Shown one piece after another: positions 9,938 to 18,248 of a DNA stretch of 64,000 nt (positions are counted from its first letter, which is position 1; each line of letters opens with the position of its first letter). The position numbers and the translations under genes are program-made. The notes under the pieces are model-generated. The model saw only the letters and a program-made list of their open reading frames with translations, made no database searches and had not been told where the DNA came from. Source of the DNA: Salana multivorans (lineage in GTDB: Bacteria > Actinomycetota > Actinomycetes > Actinomycetales > Beutenbergiaceae); assembly GCF_003751805.1 (NCBI RefSeq), contig NZ_RKHQ01000002.1, positions 248,001 through 312,000 of the forward strand, given 5' to 3'.

Positions 9938-10035
9938 GTCCAGCGCCCGGGACGACGCGGGCGCGATCCATGGCGGCGGCCGGCTGACGGGCGATCGGCC
10001 CGACGGCGCGGTCGCTACGATGGTGCGCCGTACCG

Positions 10036-10109
10036 GGGCCTATAGCTCAGCTGGTCAGAGCGCCGCGCTTACACCGCGGAGGTCGGGGGTTCGAGCCCCT
10101 CTGGGCCCA
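10036..10109 (+). tRNA. tRNA-Val (anticodon TAC)
   Basis: Cloverleaf reads cleanly: acceptor GGGCCTA/TGGGCCC, D-arm GCTC/GAGC, anticodon stem CCGCG/CGCGG around loop CTTACAC (anticodon TAC, reads GTA), and T-arm with TTCGAGC loop. The 3' CCA is not fully encoded (CC then G). A TACGAT box at 10016-10021 could be its −10. Confidence 0.95.
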
Positions 10110-10202
10110 CCGTGCATCGTCGGCTCAGGTCGGCGACGGCACCTCGGGCTCATCGCCGGAACCACGGTCGTGGGCGGTGGCGGGTGCCGGGACGTGACCG
10201 CC

Positions 10203-10208
10203 TAGCAT
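10203..10208 (+). promoter_or_regulatory. leaderless-type −10 box (TAGCAT) for the DUF308-lipase gene
   Basis: TAGCAT ends 7 nt before the GTG at 10216 and no ribosome binding site lies between, so transcription probably starts at or next to the start codon. Confidence 0.55.
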
Positions 10209-10215
10209 CGGGACC

Positions 10216-12003
10216 GTGACGACGCACGCTGCGGACGGCCTCCCGCCCGGACCGACGGGGGACCGGAACGCCGTCTGGCTGACCGCGGCTCGCGTGGTCG
10301 TCGGGCTGCTGGGCGTGCTGCTCGGCCTCGTCCTCGTGACGCGGCCGCTCACGTCGGTGAGCCTGCTGCTGCTCGCGCTCGGGGTCGGACTGATCGTCGC
10401 CGGCGTGATCGAGGCGCTGCGCGGGAACGACGACGCGGGCGGCGCGCCCCGGCACCGCTGGGTCCGCCGGCTGCTGGCGGCCCTGCTCGTCGTCGCCGGC
10501 CTCGTCGTGCTGTTCCTCCCCGGCCTCGGCCTCCGGCTCACCGTGCTCCTGGTCGGTCTGCTGCTGCTCGCTCAGGGCGTGCGCGAGGTCCTCACCGGGG
10601 CGCTGTCCCGCTCGCTGGGCGCCCGCGACCGCGTCGCGACCCTGCTCAGCGGGGCCTCGGCGATCATCTTCGGCCTGCTGGCGCTGACCTGGCGCGACGT
10701 CACGGTGCTCGTGCTCGGCCTCGCCTTCGGCGCCTGGCTGCTCGTGCGCGGGGTCCGGCTGCTCGTCGAGACCGTCGGCCCGCGGTGGCTCGGCCGACCG
10801 CGGGAGGGCCGAGCGTCCCGCGGCCGTCCCCGGATCGTGCTCGCGGCGTCCTCCCTCGTGCTGGCCCTCCTGCTCGCCGCCGTCGGCGGCCGGCTCCTCG
10901 GCACCCCGCACCCGGACGACTTCTACACGCCGCCGCTCGACGTGCCCGAGGCGGCGGGCGTGCTGCTGCGCGCCGAGCCGTTCACCCGCGCCGTCCCCGA
11001 CGGTGCGACCGCCTGGCGCATCCTCTACACGACGACGCGCGACGAGGGGATGCCGGCCGTGGCGTCCGGCCTGGTCGTCGTGCCCGACGGGGCGCAGGCG
11101 GCTCCGGTCGTCGCCTGGGACCACGGCACGACGGGCGTGGCCGTCGGCTGCGCACCGACGCTGCTGGCGGACCCGCTCGCCTCGGGCGCGATGCCCGACC
11201 CGGCGGCGGTGGTCGATGCCGGCTGGGCGATCGTCATGACCGACTACATCGGCCTCGGCGCCGACCCGCCGCACGAGTACCTGGTCGGCCAGGGCGAGGC
11301 CCGGGCGACGCTCGACGCGGTCCGCGCGGCGCACCAGCTCCCCGACGCCGGCCTCGGCGATCGGACCGTCGTCTGGGGTCACTCCCAGGGCGGCGGCGCC
11401 GCGCTCTGGACGGGCGGTGTCGCCCCCGGGTACGCGCCCGAGCTCGACATCGTCGGCGTCGCCGCGATGGCCCCCGCCGCCAACCTTCCGGCGATGATCG
11501 ACGCGCTCGCCGGCGACACCGCCGGCACGCTCGTCGGCCCGCTCGTGCTCGCCGGCTTCGCGGAGCGGTACGACGACGTCCGCGTCTCCGACTACCTGCG
11601 TCCCGAGGCCACGCTGCTGTACGAGGAGACCCTCGCGCGCTGCTGGAGCGACCCCGCGATGCTCGTCTCGGTCGTCGGAGCCGTCGCGATCGACCGCCCG
11701 ATCTGGCGGACCGACCCGAACGCGGGACCGCTCGCGCAGCGGCTGGAGGAGAACGTCCCGCGGCTGCCGATCGAGGCGCCGCTGCTCCTCGCGCAGGGGC
11801 TCGCCGACACGCTCGTCCTGCCCGACGCGCAGCGCGCGTACGTCGAGGAGCTGTGCGCCGCGGGGCAGGCGGTGGACTACCGGACGTACGAGGGGCAGGA
11901 CCACGTCGGCGTCGTCGGGCCCGACTCGCCCCTGCCCGGCGAGCTCCTGCGGTGGACGGCTGACCGGTTTGCCGGCCTGCCGGCCGATGACACCTGCCCC
12001 TGA
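10216..12003 (+). CDS. DUF308/HdeD-like membrane domain fused to a secretory-lipase-type hydrolase
   Basis: 595 residues in two parts. Residues about 20-185 form six hydrophobic segments in paired repeats, like the DUF308/HdeD family. A seventh segment near residues 212-230 leads into an alpha/beta hydrolase of the secretory lipase (LIP) type. It shows WDHGTTG, the nucleophile elbow GHSQGG with Ser390, an acid region LAQGLADTLV and a late His in GQDHVGVV. The hydrolase domain should face outside the cell if the last membrane segment points outward. The substrate is unknown; lipids or esters are inferred. I do not know this fusion as a named family. Confidence 0.8.
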   Translation: MTTHAADGLPPGPTGDRNAVWLTAARVVVGLLGVLLGLVLVTRPLTSVSLLLLALGVGLIVAGVIEALRGNDDAGGAPRHRWVRRLLAALLVVAGLVVLFLPGLGLRLTVLLVGLLLLAQGVREVLTGALSRSLGARDRVATLLSGASAIIFGLLALTWRDVTVLVLGLAFGAWLLVRGVRLLVETVGPRWLGRPREGRASRGRPRIVLAASSLVLALLLAAVGGRLLGTPHPDDFYTPPLDVPEAAGVLLRAEPFTRAVPDGATAWRILYTTTRDEGMPAVASGLVVVPDGAQAAPVVAWDHGTTGVAVGCAPTLLADPLASGAMPDPAAVVDAGWAIVMTDYIGLGADPPHEYLVGQGEARATLDAVRAAHQLPDAGLGDRTVVWGHSQGGGAALWTGGVAPGYAPELDIVGVAAMAPAANLPAMIDALAGDTAGTLVGPLVLAGFAERYDDVRVSDYLRPEATLLYEETLARCWSDPAMLVSVVGAVAIDRPIWRTDPNAGPLAQRLEENVPRLPIEAPLLLAQGLADTLVLPDAQRAYVEELCAAGQAVDYRTYEGQDHVGVVGPDSPLPGELLRWTADRFAGLPADDTCP

Positions 12004-12048
12004 CGGGCCTCGCGCGCCCGTCCCGCGCTGGCCGCCGTGCCCCGTCGA

Positions 12049-12054
12049 TACAGT
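12049..12054 (+). promoter_or_regulatory. leaderless-type −10 box (TACAGT) for the NTF2-like gene
   Basis: TACAGT ends 6 nt before the ATG at 12061, without a ribosome binding site in between. Confidence 0.55.
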
Positions 12055-12060
12055 GACGCG

Positions 12061-12432
12061 ATGAAGGCTGTCGAGGCGCTGTCCGGGCTCATGACCGCGA
12101 TCGACGAGCGCCGGTGGGCGGACATGGCGGCGTACCTGCACCCGGAGTTCCGCTGCCGCTACAGCCACACCGGCGAGGTCTTCACGGCCGAGGAGTGGAT
12201 CCGCCTCAACGCGGAGTACCCGGGCTTCGATCACCTGACGGTTCGCCAGCTCGTCGGCGACGACACCGCCGCCGCGTGCCGCGCGCACGTCACGGGCGAG
12301 GGGGAGACGGGCCTGAGTCACTTCGAGTGCGCCACCTTCATCACCATGGCGGACGGGCTCATCCGGGAGATGACCGAGGTGTGGGCGGACGTCGCCCAGC
12401 AGGCACCCCCCGGAACGCGTCCCGCCTCCTAG
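12061..12432 (+). CDS. SnoaL/NTF2-like domain protein
   Basis: A 123-residue single-domain protein with the NTF2-like pattern: an N-terminal helix pair (SGLMTAIDERRWADMAAYLHPEF), then mixed strands ending in IREMTEVW. Such proteins are small polyketide-cyclase-like enzymes, isomerases or ligand binders, and the role here cannot be assigned. A GTG 24 bp upstream is in frame, but the ATG at 12061 follows a −10 box at leaderless spacing and matches the family start. It converges with the GRAM-like gene. Confidence 0.75.
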   Translation: MKAVEALSGLMTAIDERRWADMAAYLHPEFRCRYSHTGEVFTAEEWIRLNAEYPGFDHLTVRQLVGDDTAAACRAHVTGEGETGLSHFECATFITMADGLIREMTEVWADVAQQAPPGTRPAS

Positions 12433-12502
12433 CCCACCGAACGCACCCCGGGCAGGCCCGTCCCCGCCGAGCGTGGGCCGAGGACTCGCGCCGCCGTCTT
12501 AC

Positions 12503-13156
12503 TCAGGACCGGGCGCGCGCGATCGCCTGGCGGAGCGTCTCGGCCACCCTGTCGGCGCCGTACGTCCGCGCCTTCACCACGCGTCCGCCCACCCGCATCG
12601 CGACGATCCTCGTGACGACGCCCGGCAGCACCTCGACCGCGGCGACGTGCCGCAGCTGCACGGACAGGTCGAGTGTCCCCGACTGCACCGCGCGGTTCAT
12701 CCCGTTGGCCCGGAAGTCGACGGTGCGATCGGTGACGATCAGCGTGCCGCCGACCCACAGCCCCCCGTAGGCGGCCCGGAAGACGTCGATCACCACCTCC
12801 GCCGGGGTCGTGTCGACGTCGACGACGTCCAGCGCGACGCCGAGGGCCGGAGGCAGGTCGAGCTGGGCATCCTCGACGAGCAGGTTCGCCACCTTCCGCA
12901 GCAGGACCGTCGGCTCGGCCGTGGGCGGCGTGACGACCGGCGGCCCGGCGACGCGGGCCGCCCCGACGGACGCGTCGTCGTCCCAGAACACCCAGCCCGG
13001 CGGTGCCGGCGGCCAGGACGGGTCGGGTCGCCACCCGGCGGGCGGCTGCCAGCCGGGTGGCGGTGAGGGCCACCCCGGCGGCGGGTTGAACCGCGGCACC
13101 GCGGTCAGCCCCGGCTTGGTCGAGGGCGGCGGGGCACCGCCATCCACGTCGTCCAC
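12503..13156 (-). CDS. proline-rich PPGW-repeat protein with GRAM-like domain
   Basis: 217 residues. The first 60 or so carry short repeats of the PPGW type (NPPPGW, SPPPGW, QPPAGW, APPGW), followed by a linker and a compact C-terminal domain from about residue 90. That domain has the GRAM/PH-like core GTLIVTDRTVDFRANG and IVAMRVGGRVVKARTYG. Similar Pro/Trp-rich leaders occur on actinobacterial membrane-associated proteins. Function unknown; lipid or peptide binding is only a possibility. Start GTG at 13156; no strong ribosome binding site. Confidence 0.6.
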   Translation of the reverse strand: MDDVDGGAPPPSTKPGLTAVPRFNPPPGWPSPPPGWQPPAGWRPDPSWPPAPPGWVFWDDDASVGAARVAGPPVVTPPTAEPTVLLRKVANLLVEDAQLDLPPALGVALDVVDVDTTPAEVVIDVFRAAYGGLWVGGTLIVTDRTVDFRANGMNRAVQSGTLDLSVQLRHVAAVEVLPGVVTRIVAMRVGGRVVKARTYGADRVAETLRQAIARARS

Positions 13157-13201
13157 GTCATCCGCCCATGGTGGCGAACCGCGCCCCGGGGCGGTAGCCC
13201 C

Positions 13202-14056
13202 TCAGGCGGTGACGTTGGCGCTGTCGCCGCCGGTGGCCGCGAAGCTGGTGCCGCTGACCATCCGGGCCTCCTCCGACGCGAGGAACACGACGAGCGGAGC
13301 GACGTCCTCCGGCTCGACCCACGGCACGCCGAGCGGCAGCTTCCTGCGCTGCGCGTCGGCCGCCGTCCGCTCGTCCCGCTCGACGTCACCGGTCGGCTCG
13401 TTGCCGCCGGAGCGGATGATCTGCGCGTAGCGGTCCTCGTGCCGGGTCAGCTTCGTGTCGATGAGGCCGGGGATGACGGCGTTGACCGTGATGCCGTACC
13501 GCCCGAGCTCGAGGGCCGCCGACTTCATCAGTCCGATGAGCCCCCACTTCGACGCCGAGTAGCCGGAGCCGTCGAGGGTGCCGTGCTGCCCCTGGGTCGA
13601 GGAGGTGATGATGATGCGGCCGCCGCCACGCTCGACCAGCAGCGGCGCCGCCACGCGGAGGACGTTGGCGGTGCCGGTGAGGTTGATGTCGATCTGGTCG
13701 TGCCACAGCTCGTCGGTCATCTCCAGCAGCGGCGCGAAGCCCTGGATGCCAGCGTTTGCGAACACGACGTCGACACCGCCGAACCGCTCGACGACCCGGG
13801 CGAACGCCTCGCGGATCGCGGCCGTGTCCCGCTGGTCGACGACGACGGCGAGCCACTCGCCGCCGGCCTCCTCGACGAGACGACCGGTCTCGGCGAGGTC
13901 CTCGGGCGTCGCGGGCTCGTAGTCCATCGCCGCGCTCGCCAGCGCCGCGATGTCGGCACCAGCGACCCGGTACCCGGCGCGGGCGAACGCGACCGCGCTC
14001 GCCCGTCCGATCCCGCGCGCTGCCCCGGTCACCACGACGACTCGACCCTCACCCAT
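13202..14056 (-). CDS. SDR oxidoreductase, mycofactocin-coupled type
   Basis: 284-residue NAD(P)-dependent dehydrogenase. It has TGAARGIG at 10-17, the NAG in FANAGIQG, catalytic Ser in ITSSTQ and YSASK. After strand 2 it carries an insert YEPATPEDLAETGRLVEE, the hallmark of SDRs that use mycofactocin-linked, non-exchangeable NAD (TIGR03971-like), and ends with PWVEPEDVAPLVVFLASEEA. No mycofactocin genes are in the window. Start ATG at 14056 with GAGAGGAG upstream. The substrate is unknown. Confidence 0.82.
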   Translation of the reverse strand: MGEGRVVVVTGAARGIGRASAVAFARAGYRVAGADIAALASAAMDYEPATPEDLAETGRLVEEAGGEWLAVVVDQRDTAAIREAFARVVERFGGVDVVFANAGIQGFAPLLEMTDELWHDQIDINLTGTANVLRVAAPLLVERGGGRIIITSSTQGQHGTLDGSGYSASKWGLIGLMKSAALELGRYGITVNAVIPGLIDTKLTRHEDRYAQIIRSGGNEPTGDVERDERTAADAQRRKLPLGVPWVEPEDVAPLVVFLASEEARMVSGTSFAATGGDSANVTA

Positions 14057-14165
14057 CGCGGGCTCCTCTCTCGGTCCCTGCCCGTCCACCGTAACCCCGG
14101 CGAACCTCACGACGGCTGACGCGGCGGCCCGGCCGTCGCGCCGGAGCCGTCGGCCCCGTCGGCGC

Positions 14166-14888
14166 TCACGAGCTCCGCGCCCGCGCGAGCGCGCCGGCGC
14201 CGAGCGCCATGAGCACGCCGCCGACGAGCAGCGCACCGGCGCCGGACCACGAGCGCACCAGGACCGCGCCGAGCGCACCACCCGCCGCCATGGACGCGAT
14301 GGCGCCGACGCGGCGTCCCCAGCGCTCACCGACCCCGCCGGCGAGCTGGCTGTCGAGGGCGAGGTTCATCAGCGTGCTCGTGATGACCACCGTCGTGACG
14401 TCCGGGATGCGCGCGCCCCGGGCGGCGATCGCCTGCATCCCCATCGCTGCGGCGAGCAGCGCCGTCAGGCCGAGCAGCAGCCCACCGGTCGGCGTCCCCA
14501 GCAGCAGCCAGGCCATCCCGAGCCCGAGGATCGCGACGGCCGTCAGGGTGAGGATCAGCACGTGCGCCGTCGGCAGCCGGGTCCGGTGCGCCCGGCCACG
14601 CACGAGCCGCCCGGCCACGGTCGCGCCTGTGAGGAACCCCGCCAGGGCGACCGCGTTGTTGAGCAGCGGGACGCCGCCCGCGCCGGCCAGCCCGAACCCG
14701 ACGAAGAGCACGTTCCCGGTCATGTTCCCCGTGAACACGTGGTCGAGCGCCAGGTAGCTGACCGCGTCGACCACGCCCGTGGCCACGGTCAGCGCGAACA
14801 GGCCGACCAGGTAGGGCGCGTCCCGGTCCCCGGCCGTCGGCCGCGGTCCGCCGCTCGCTCCGGGCTCCGCCTCGTCCGTCCCGGCCAT
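14166..14888 (-). CDS. YoaK/DUF1275 family membrane protein
   Basis: 240 residues with six to seven hydrophobic segments. The family signature VDAVSYLALDHVFTGNMTGN is at about 40-60 and a second conserved piece, TTVVITSTLMNLA, is near 165. The family is a putative transporter group of unknown substrate. It lies 12 bp upstream of the poxB 3' end region on the same strand; any functional link with poxB is unproven. Confidence 0.82.
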   Translation of the reverse strand: MAGTDEAEPGASGGPRPTAGDRDAPYLVGLFALTVATGVVDAVSYLALDHVFTGNMTGNVLFVGFGLAGAGGVPLLNNAVALAGFLTGATVAGRLVRGRAHRTRLPTAHVLILTLTAVAILGLGMAWLLLGTPTGGLLLGLTALLAAAMGMQAIAARGARIPDVTTVVITSTLMNLALDSQLAGGVGERWGRRVGAIASMAAGGALGAVLVRSWSGAGALLVGGVLMALGAGALARARSS

Positions 14889-14900
14889 CCGCCCGGCCGC

Positions 14901-16634
14901 TCAGTCGAACAGCCGCCGGAACAGGTTCGTGTCGGCGAGGTCGACCAGCTCCTCGCCGCGCCCCGACAGGATCGTGCGCATCGCGTAGAGCGTGAAGCCC
15001 TTCGCCTGCGCCGCGCTGATCGCCGGCGGGATCGAGAGCTCCTGACGCGCCGTGACGACGTCGACCAGCGCGGGACCGTCGTGCGCGAACGCGGCGGTGA
15101 GCGCCCGCTCGAGGTCGTCGGGGTGCTCGACCCGCTGCCCGTGCAGGCCGACCGCGTTCGCGAGGTCGGCGAAGTTCGGGTTCTCCAGCCCTGTGCCGTA
15201 GTTCACGAACCCGGCCGCCTTCATCTCCAGCTCCACGAAGTTGAGCGAGGAGTTGTTGAAGACCACCAGCTTGACCGGCAGCTCGAGCTGGCGCAGCGTC
15301 AGCAGCTCGCCGAGCAGCATCGCGAGCCCACCGTCACCGGCGAGCGCGACGACCTGCCGCTCCGGGAACGCGGACTGCGCACCGATCGCGTGCGGCAGCG
15401 CGTTCGCCATCGAGCCGTGGTTGAACGAGCCGATGAGACGCCGCCGACCGTTCATCCGCAGGTAGCGGGCCGCCCAGACCGTCGGCGAGCCGACGTCGGG
15501 GATGAACACCGCGTCGTCGCTCGCGAGCTCGCTGACCAGCCGGGCGACGTACTGCGGGTGGATCGGCGTGCGGTTGCGGTCGTTCACGGCCAGCTCGTCG
15601 AGGTCCTCGCGCGCCTTGGCGTAGTGCGCGAGCGACGAGTCGAGGTGCTTGCCGTCGGTGCGCTCGCGCAGCAGCGGGAGCAGCGCCTCGGCGGTGTCCC
15701 GGACGTCGCCGACCAGGCCGAGGTCGATCGGCGTGCGCCGGCCCAGGTTCTCCCCGCGGACGTCGACCTGGAGGATCCGTGCCTTCGACGGGTAGAACTG
15801 GCGGTAGGGGAAGTCCGTGCCCAGCATGAGCAGGGCGTCGCAGCTCTCCATCGCCCGGTACCCGGAGGAGAAGCCGAGCAGGCCGGTCATGCCGACGTCG
15901 TAGGGGTTGTCGTGCTCGAGGAACTCCTTGCCGCGCAGCGCGTGCACGATCGGCGCCTTGAGCTTCTTCGCGAGCGCGATCACCTCCTCGTGCGCGCCCT
16001 CGGTCCCGGCGCCGCCGAGGATCGTCACCTTCTTGGCGTCGTTCAGCAGGTCGGCGGCCCGCTGCAGCTCGGCGTCGGCCGGCCGCGTCACGCGGCCGGC
16101 GAGGGCGATCGGGGCCGAGCGCCGGGCGTTCGGGCTCTCCCGGAGGAAGACCTCGCCGGGGATGACGACGACGGCGACGCCGCGCCGCTCCACCGCGGTG
16201 CGCATGGCGATCTCCAGCACGTGCGGCAGCTGCTCCGGGTAGCTCACCAGCTCCGTGTAGACCGACGCCTCCCGGAACAGGTCCTGCGGGTGCGTCTCCT
16301 GGAAGTAGGTGCTGCCGATCTCCGGACCGGGGATCTGCGCGGCGATCGCGAGCACGGGGACCCGGCTGCGGTTCGCGTCGTACAGGCCGTTGATCAGGTG
16401 CGTGTTGCCGGGGCCGCAGCTCCCGGCGCACACGGCCAGCCCGCCCGTGAGCGCGGCGTCGGCCGCGGCCGCGAACGCCGCGGCCTCCTCGTGGCGGACG
16501 TGCTGCCAGGCGATCGTCCCGTCCCGGCGCAGGGCGTCGGTGAACCCGTTGAGCGAGTCCCCGGGAAGTCCGTAGATCCGCGTGACACCCGCGTCCTTGA
16601 TGATCTCGACGATGTCCTCGGCGATGGTCCGCAT
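14901..16634 (-). CDS. poxB: pyruvate oxidase / pyruvate:quinone oxidoreductase
   Basis: 577-residue ThDP- and FAD-dependent enzyme that converts pyruvate to acetate and CO2 and passes electrons to the membrane quinone pool. ThDP glutamate region HVRHEEAAAFAAAADA is near 47-62; the ThDP/Mg motif GDGGLAML...NNSSLN is at about 434-463. The C-terminus KGFTLYAMRTILSGRGEELV resembles the membrane-binding tail of E. coli PoxB, which separates it from acetolactate synthases. Start ATG at 16634 with GGGAGG 7 nt upstream. It complements aceE as a second pyruvate route. Confidence 0.9.
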   Translation of the reverse strand: MRTIAEDIVEIIKDAGVTRIYGLPGDSLNGFTDALRRDGTIAWQHVRHEEAAAFAAAADAALTGGLAVCAGSCGPGNTHLINGLYDANRSRVPVLAIAAQIPGPEIGSTYFQETHPQDLFREASVYTELVSYPEQLPHVLEIAMRTAVERRGVAVVVIPGEVFLRESPNARRSAPIALAGRVTRPADAELQRAADLLNDAKKVTILGGAGTEGAHEEVIALAKKLKAPIVHALRGKEFLEHDNPYDVGMTGLLGFSSGYRAMESCDALLMLGTDFPYRQFYPSKARILQVDVRGENLGRRTPIDLGLVGDVRDTAEALLPLLRERTDGKHLDSSLAHYAKAREDLDELAVNDRNRTPIHPQYVARLVSELASDDAVFIPDVGSPTVWAARYLRMNGRRRLIGSFNHGSMANALPHAIGAQSAFPERQVVALAGDGGLAMLLGELLTLRQLELPVKLVVFNNSSLNFVELEMKAAGFVNYGTGLENPNFADLANAVGLHGQRVEHPDDLERALTAAFAHDGPALVDVVTARQELSIPPAISAAQAKGFTLYAMRTILSGRGEELVDLADTNLFRRLFD

Positions 16635-16757
16635 GACAGGTCCTCCCAGATCGTGGCACCGGCCCCTGCCCGACCAGCCTATGTCGGGCGGTGCGGGGCA
16701 CCGTAACCTGGCGTCCTGCGCGGCCCGGACGGTCGGACGGAGACGGGAGGAAGGACC

Positions 16758-17537
16758 CTGGACGCCTCCATCGACCGGCTGCGCGTCGGGCCCGTCCCCA
16801 GCCGGCCACGGCTGGCCAGCATCGTCGTCGGCTACGCCCCGCGCGCGGCGGCGCGGGGTGACGCGCGCGACTGCGCCGAGGCGCTGCGACCCGCCCTCGA
16901 CGTCCTGGTCCGGCTGACCCGTCGCGGCTTCCTCGGCGCCCCCGAGCGCGCGACCGGTGATCTCACCGCGGTCACCGACGCGCCGGCGCCCGATCGCCTG
17001 GTCGTGCACCTGGCGGGGGAGCACCTGCCGCGGGACGTGATCGTCGTCGGGCTGCGGCTCGTGATCAACGCGAACGACGGCCGACCGGAGGACCTCGAAC
17101 GCCTGGTCGCGGCGCTCGACGGCGATCGCGACGCCGCGAGGGCGGTCTTTGGCGGGACGATCCTCGACGAGGACGTGCGCAGCATCGAGCTCACCGTCGA
17201 CGGCCGGGGCGACGTCCAGCCGTTCGACCCGTTCCACGTCGGCGGGTCGGGGGGACGGCTGCGCGAGGAGCGTCGGCTGGTGCTCCCCGGTCTGGCCGCG
17301 TGTCTCCCGGACGAGGAGGACGAGGACCTGCTGCTGCGGCTCTCGGGCGCTCGCGGTCTCGTCCCCGTCGGCGCCGCGACGCGCTACGAGCCCGGTGAGG
17401 AGGAGTACCACGCGTCGGGCGAGGACCTCGTCATCGAGCGGATCTCGATCGAGGAGGCCTCGCTGCGCGCGGTGCTCGCGATGCTGAGGCGTGCGGTGCC
17501 CGGCGGGGGCCGGGACCAGGCCGCCGAGGCGGGCTGA
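16758..17537 (+). CDS. unknown protein, CTG start
   Basis: 259 residues, no family recognised. It looks soluble, with a mixed alpha/beta pattern, an acidic C-terminal half (DEEDEDLL, PGEEEYHASGEDL) and the phrase VIVVGLRLVINANDGRPEDLERLV. In this frame a stop ends at 16706 and no ATG, GTG or TTG occurs before 17004. The CTG at 16758 follows an excellent GGGAGGAAGG ribosome binding site at 5 nt, so it is the likely start; beginning at the GTG at 17004 would drop 82 residues. Divergent from poxB. It ends in a perfect palindrome shared with the next gene. Confidence 0.7.
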   Translation: MDASIDRLRVGPVPSRPRLASIVVGYAPRAAARGDARDCAEALRPALDVLVRLTRRGFLGAPERATGDLTAVTDAPAPDRLVVHLAGEHLPRDVIVVGLRLVINANDGRPEDLERLVAALDGDRDAARAVFGGTILDEDVRSIELTVDGRGDVQPFDPFHVGGSGGRLREERRLVLPGLAACLPDEEDEDLLLRLSGARGLVPVGAATRYEPGEEEYHASGEDLVIERISIEEASLRAVLAMLRRAVPGGGRDQAAEAG

Positions 17538-17552
17538 GGGCCCTCAGCCCGC
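17529..17552. terminator. 24-bp perfect palindrome over two convergent stop codons
   Basis: GCGGGCTGAGGG followed directly by its reverse complement. The plus-strand stop (17535-17537) and the minus-strand stop (17544-17546) both sit inside. Probably a bidirectional terminator. Confidence 0.6.
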
Positions 17553-18248
17553 GATCGGGACGGTCGCGTCGAGGTTGTCGCCGACGAGCACGAGCACGCG
17601 GTCGTCGCTGCCGTCGGCGACCTGGATCACGGTCGCGCGCGGGGACATGTCCATCGTGCACGGGCCGTCGTTCGTCGTGAAGGTGACGGTGATCGCCTCG
17701 TCGCTCTCCTCGACCCCCTCGATCATCGGCGGGCAGGTCGACGAGCCCCAGGTCAGCAGCACGATCCCGCGCTCGTCGTCGAACCAGCCGGCGCTCGCCG
17801 CGTAGTCGGTCGGGTCCCCGGGGGTACCGGACAGGTCGTCGTCGCCGTCGAGGTCGACCGTCGCCGTGGCGTCGAGGTAGCTCACGGTGAGAGCGACGTC
17901 CTCGTGCGGGTCGACGCCGGCGGGCACGCCGGTCAGCGACGCGCGCGGCGCGAGGTCGGCCGTGCAGGGCTGGTCGCCGTCGGGATCCGTCAGGGTCACC
18001 GAGACGTCCTGGCCGGACGCCGTCGCCTCGTCGGCGACGGGCACGCACGTGGAGGATCCCCACGTCACCACGCCGAGGAGCCGACCGTCGTCGAGCCAGG
18101 CGGCGTCCACCTGCGGGGCGGCCGACGCGTCGGTCGCATCGGGGCTCGCGGAGGAGCCGGAGGACGGGGTGCCGGTGGCGCACCCGGCGGCGGCGAGGAG
18201 CGCCGCGCCGAGGGCGGCGACCGCGACGATGCGGCGACCAAGGTTCAT
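17544..18248 (-). CDS. lipoprotein with two copies of a WGSSTC domain
   Basis: 234 residues. It begins with a lipoprotein signal peptide and lipobox LLAAAGC, followed by a Ser/Thr/Asp-rich linker. Two tandem domains of about 85-90 residues follow. Each runs AWLDDGRL or GWFDDERG, then (V/L)TWGSSTC, a β-rich stretch, a second Cys in CTADLAPRA or CTMDMSPRA, suggesting one disulfide per repeat. Function unknown; it is membrane-anchored and outside the cell. Its ATG overlaps the stop of the monooxygenase gene (ATGA), so the two are likely co-expressed. Confidence 0.75.
   Translation of the reverse strand: MNLGRRIVAVAALGAALLAAAGCATGTPSSGSSASPDATDASAAPQVDAAWLDDGRLLGVVTWGSSTCVPVADEATASGQDVSVTLTDPDGDQPCTADLAPRASLTGVPAGVDPHEDVALTVSYLDATATVDLDGDDDLSGTPGDPTDYAASAGWFDDERGIVLLTWGSSTCPPMIEGVEESDEAITVTFTTNDGPCTMDMSPRATVIQVADGSDDRVLVLVGDNLDATVPIAG

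Noticed and set aside
17004-17537. GTG at 17004 as start of the unknown protein
   Set aside because: It lacks a good ribosome binding site, whereas the CTG at 16758 has a near-perfect one and the frame between is open with coding-like composition.
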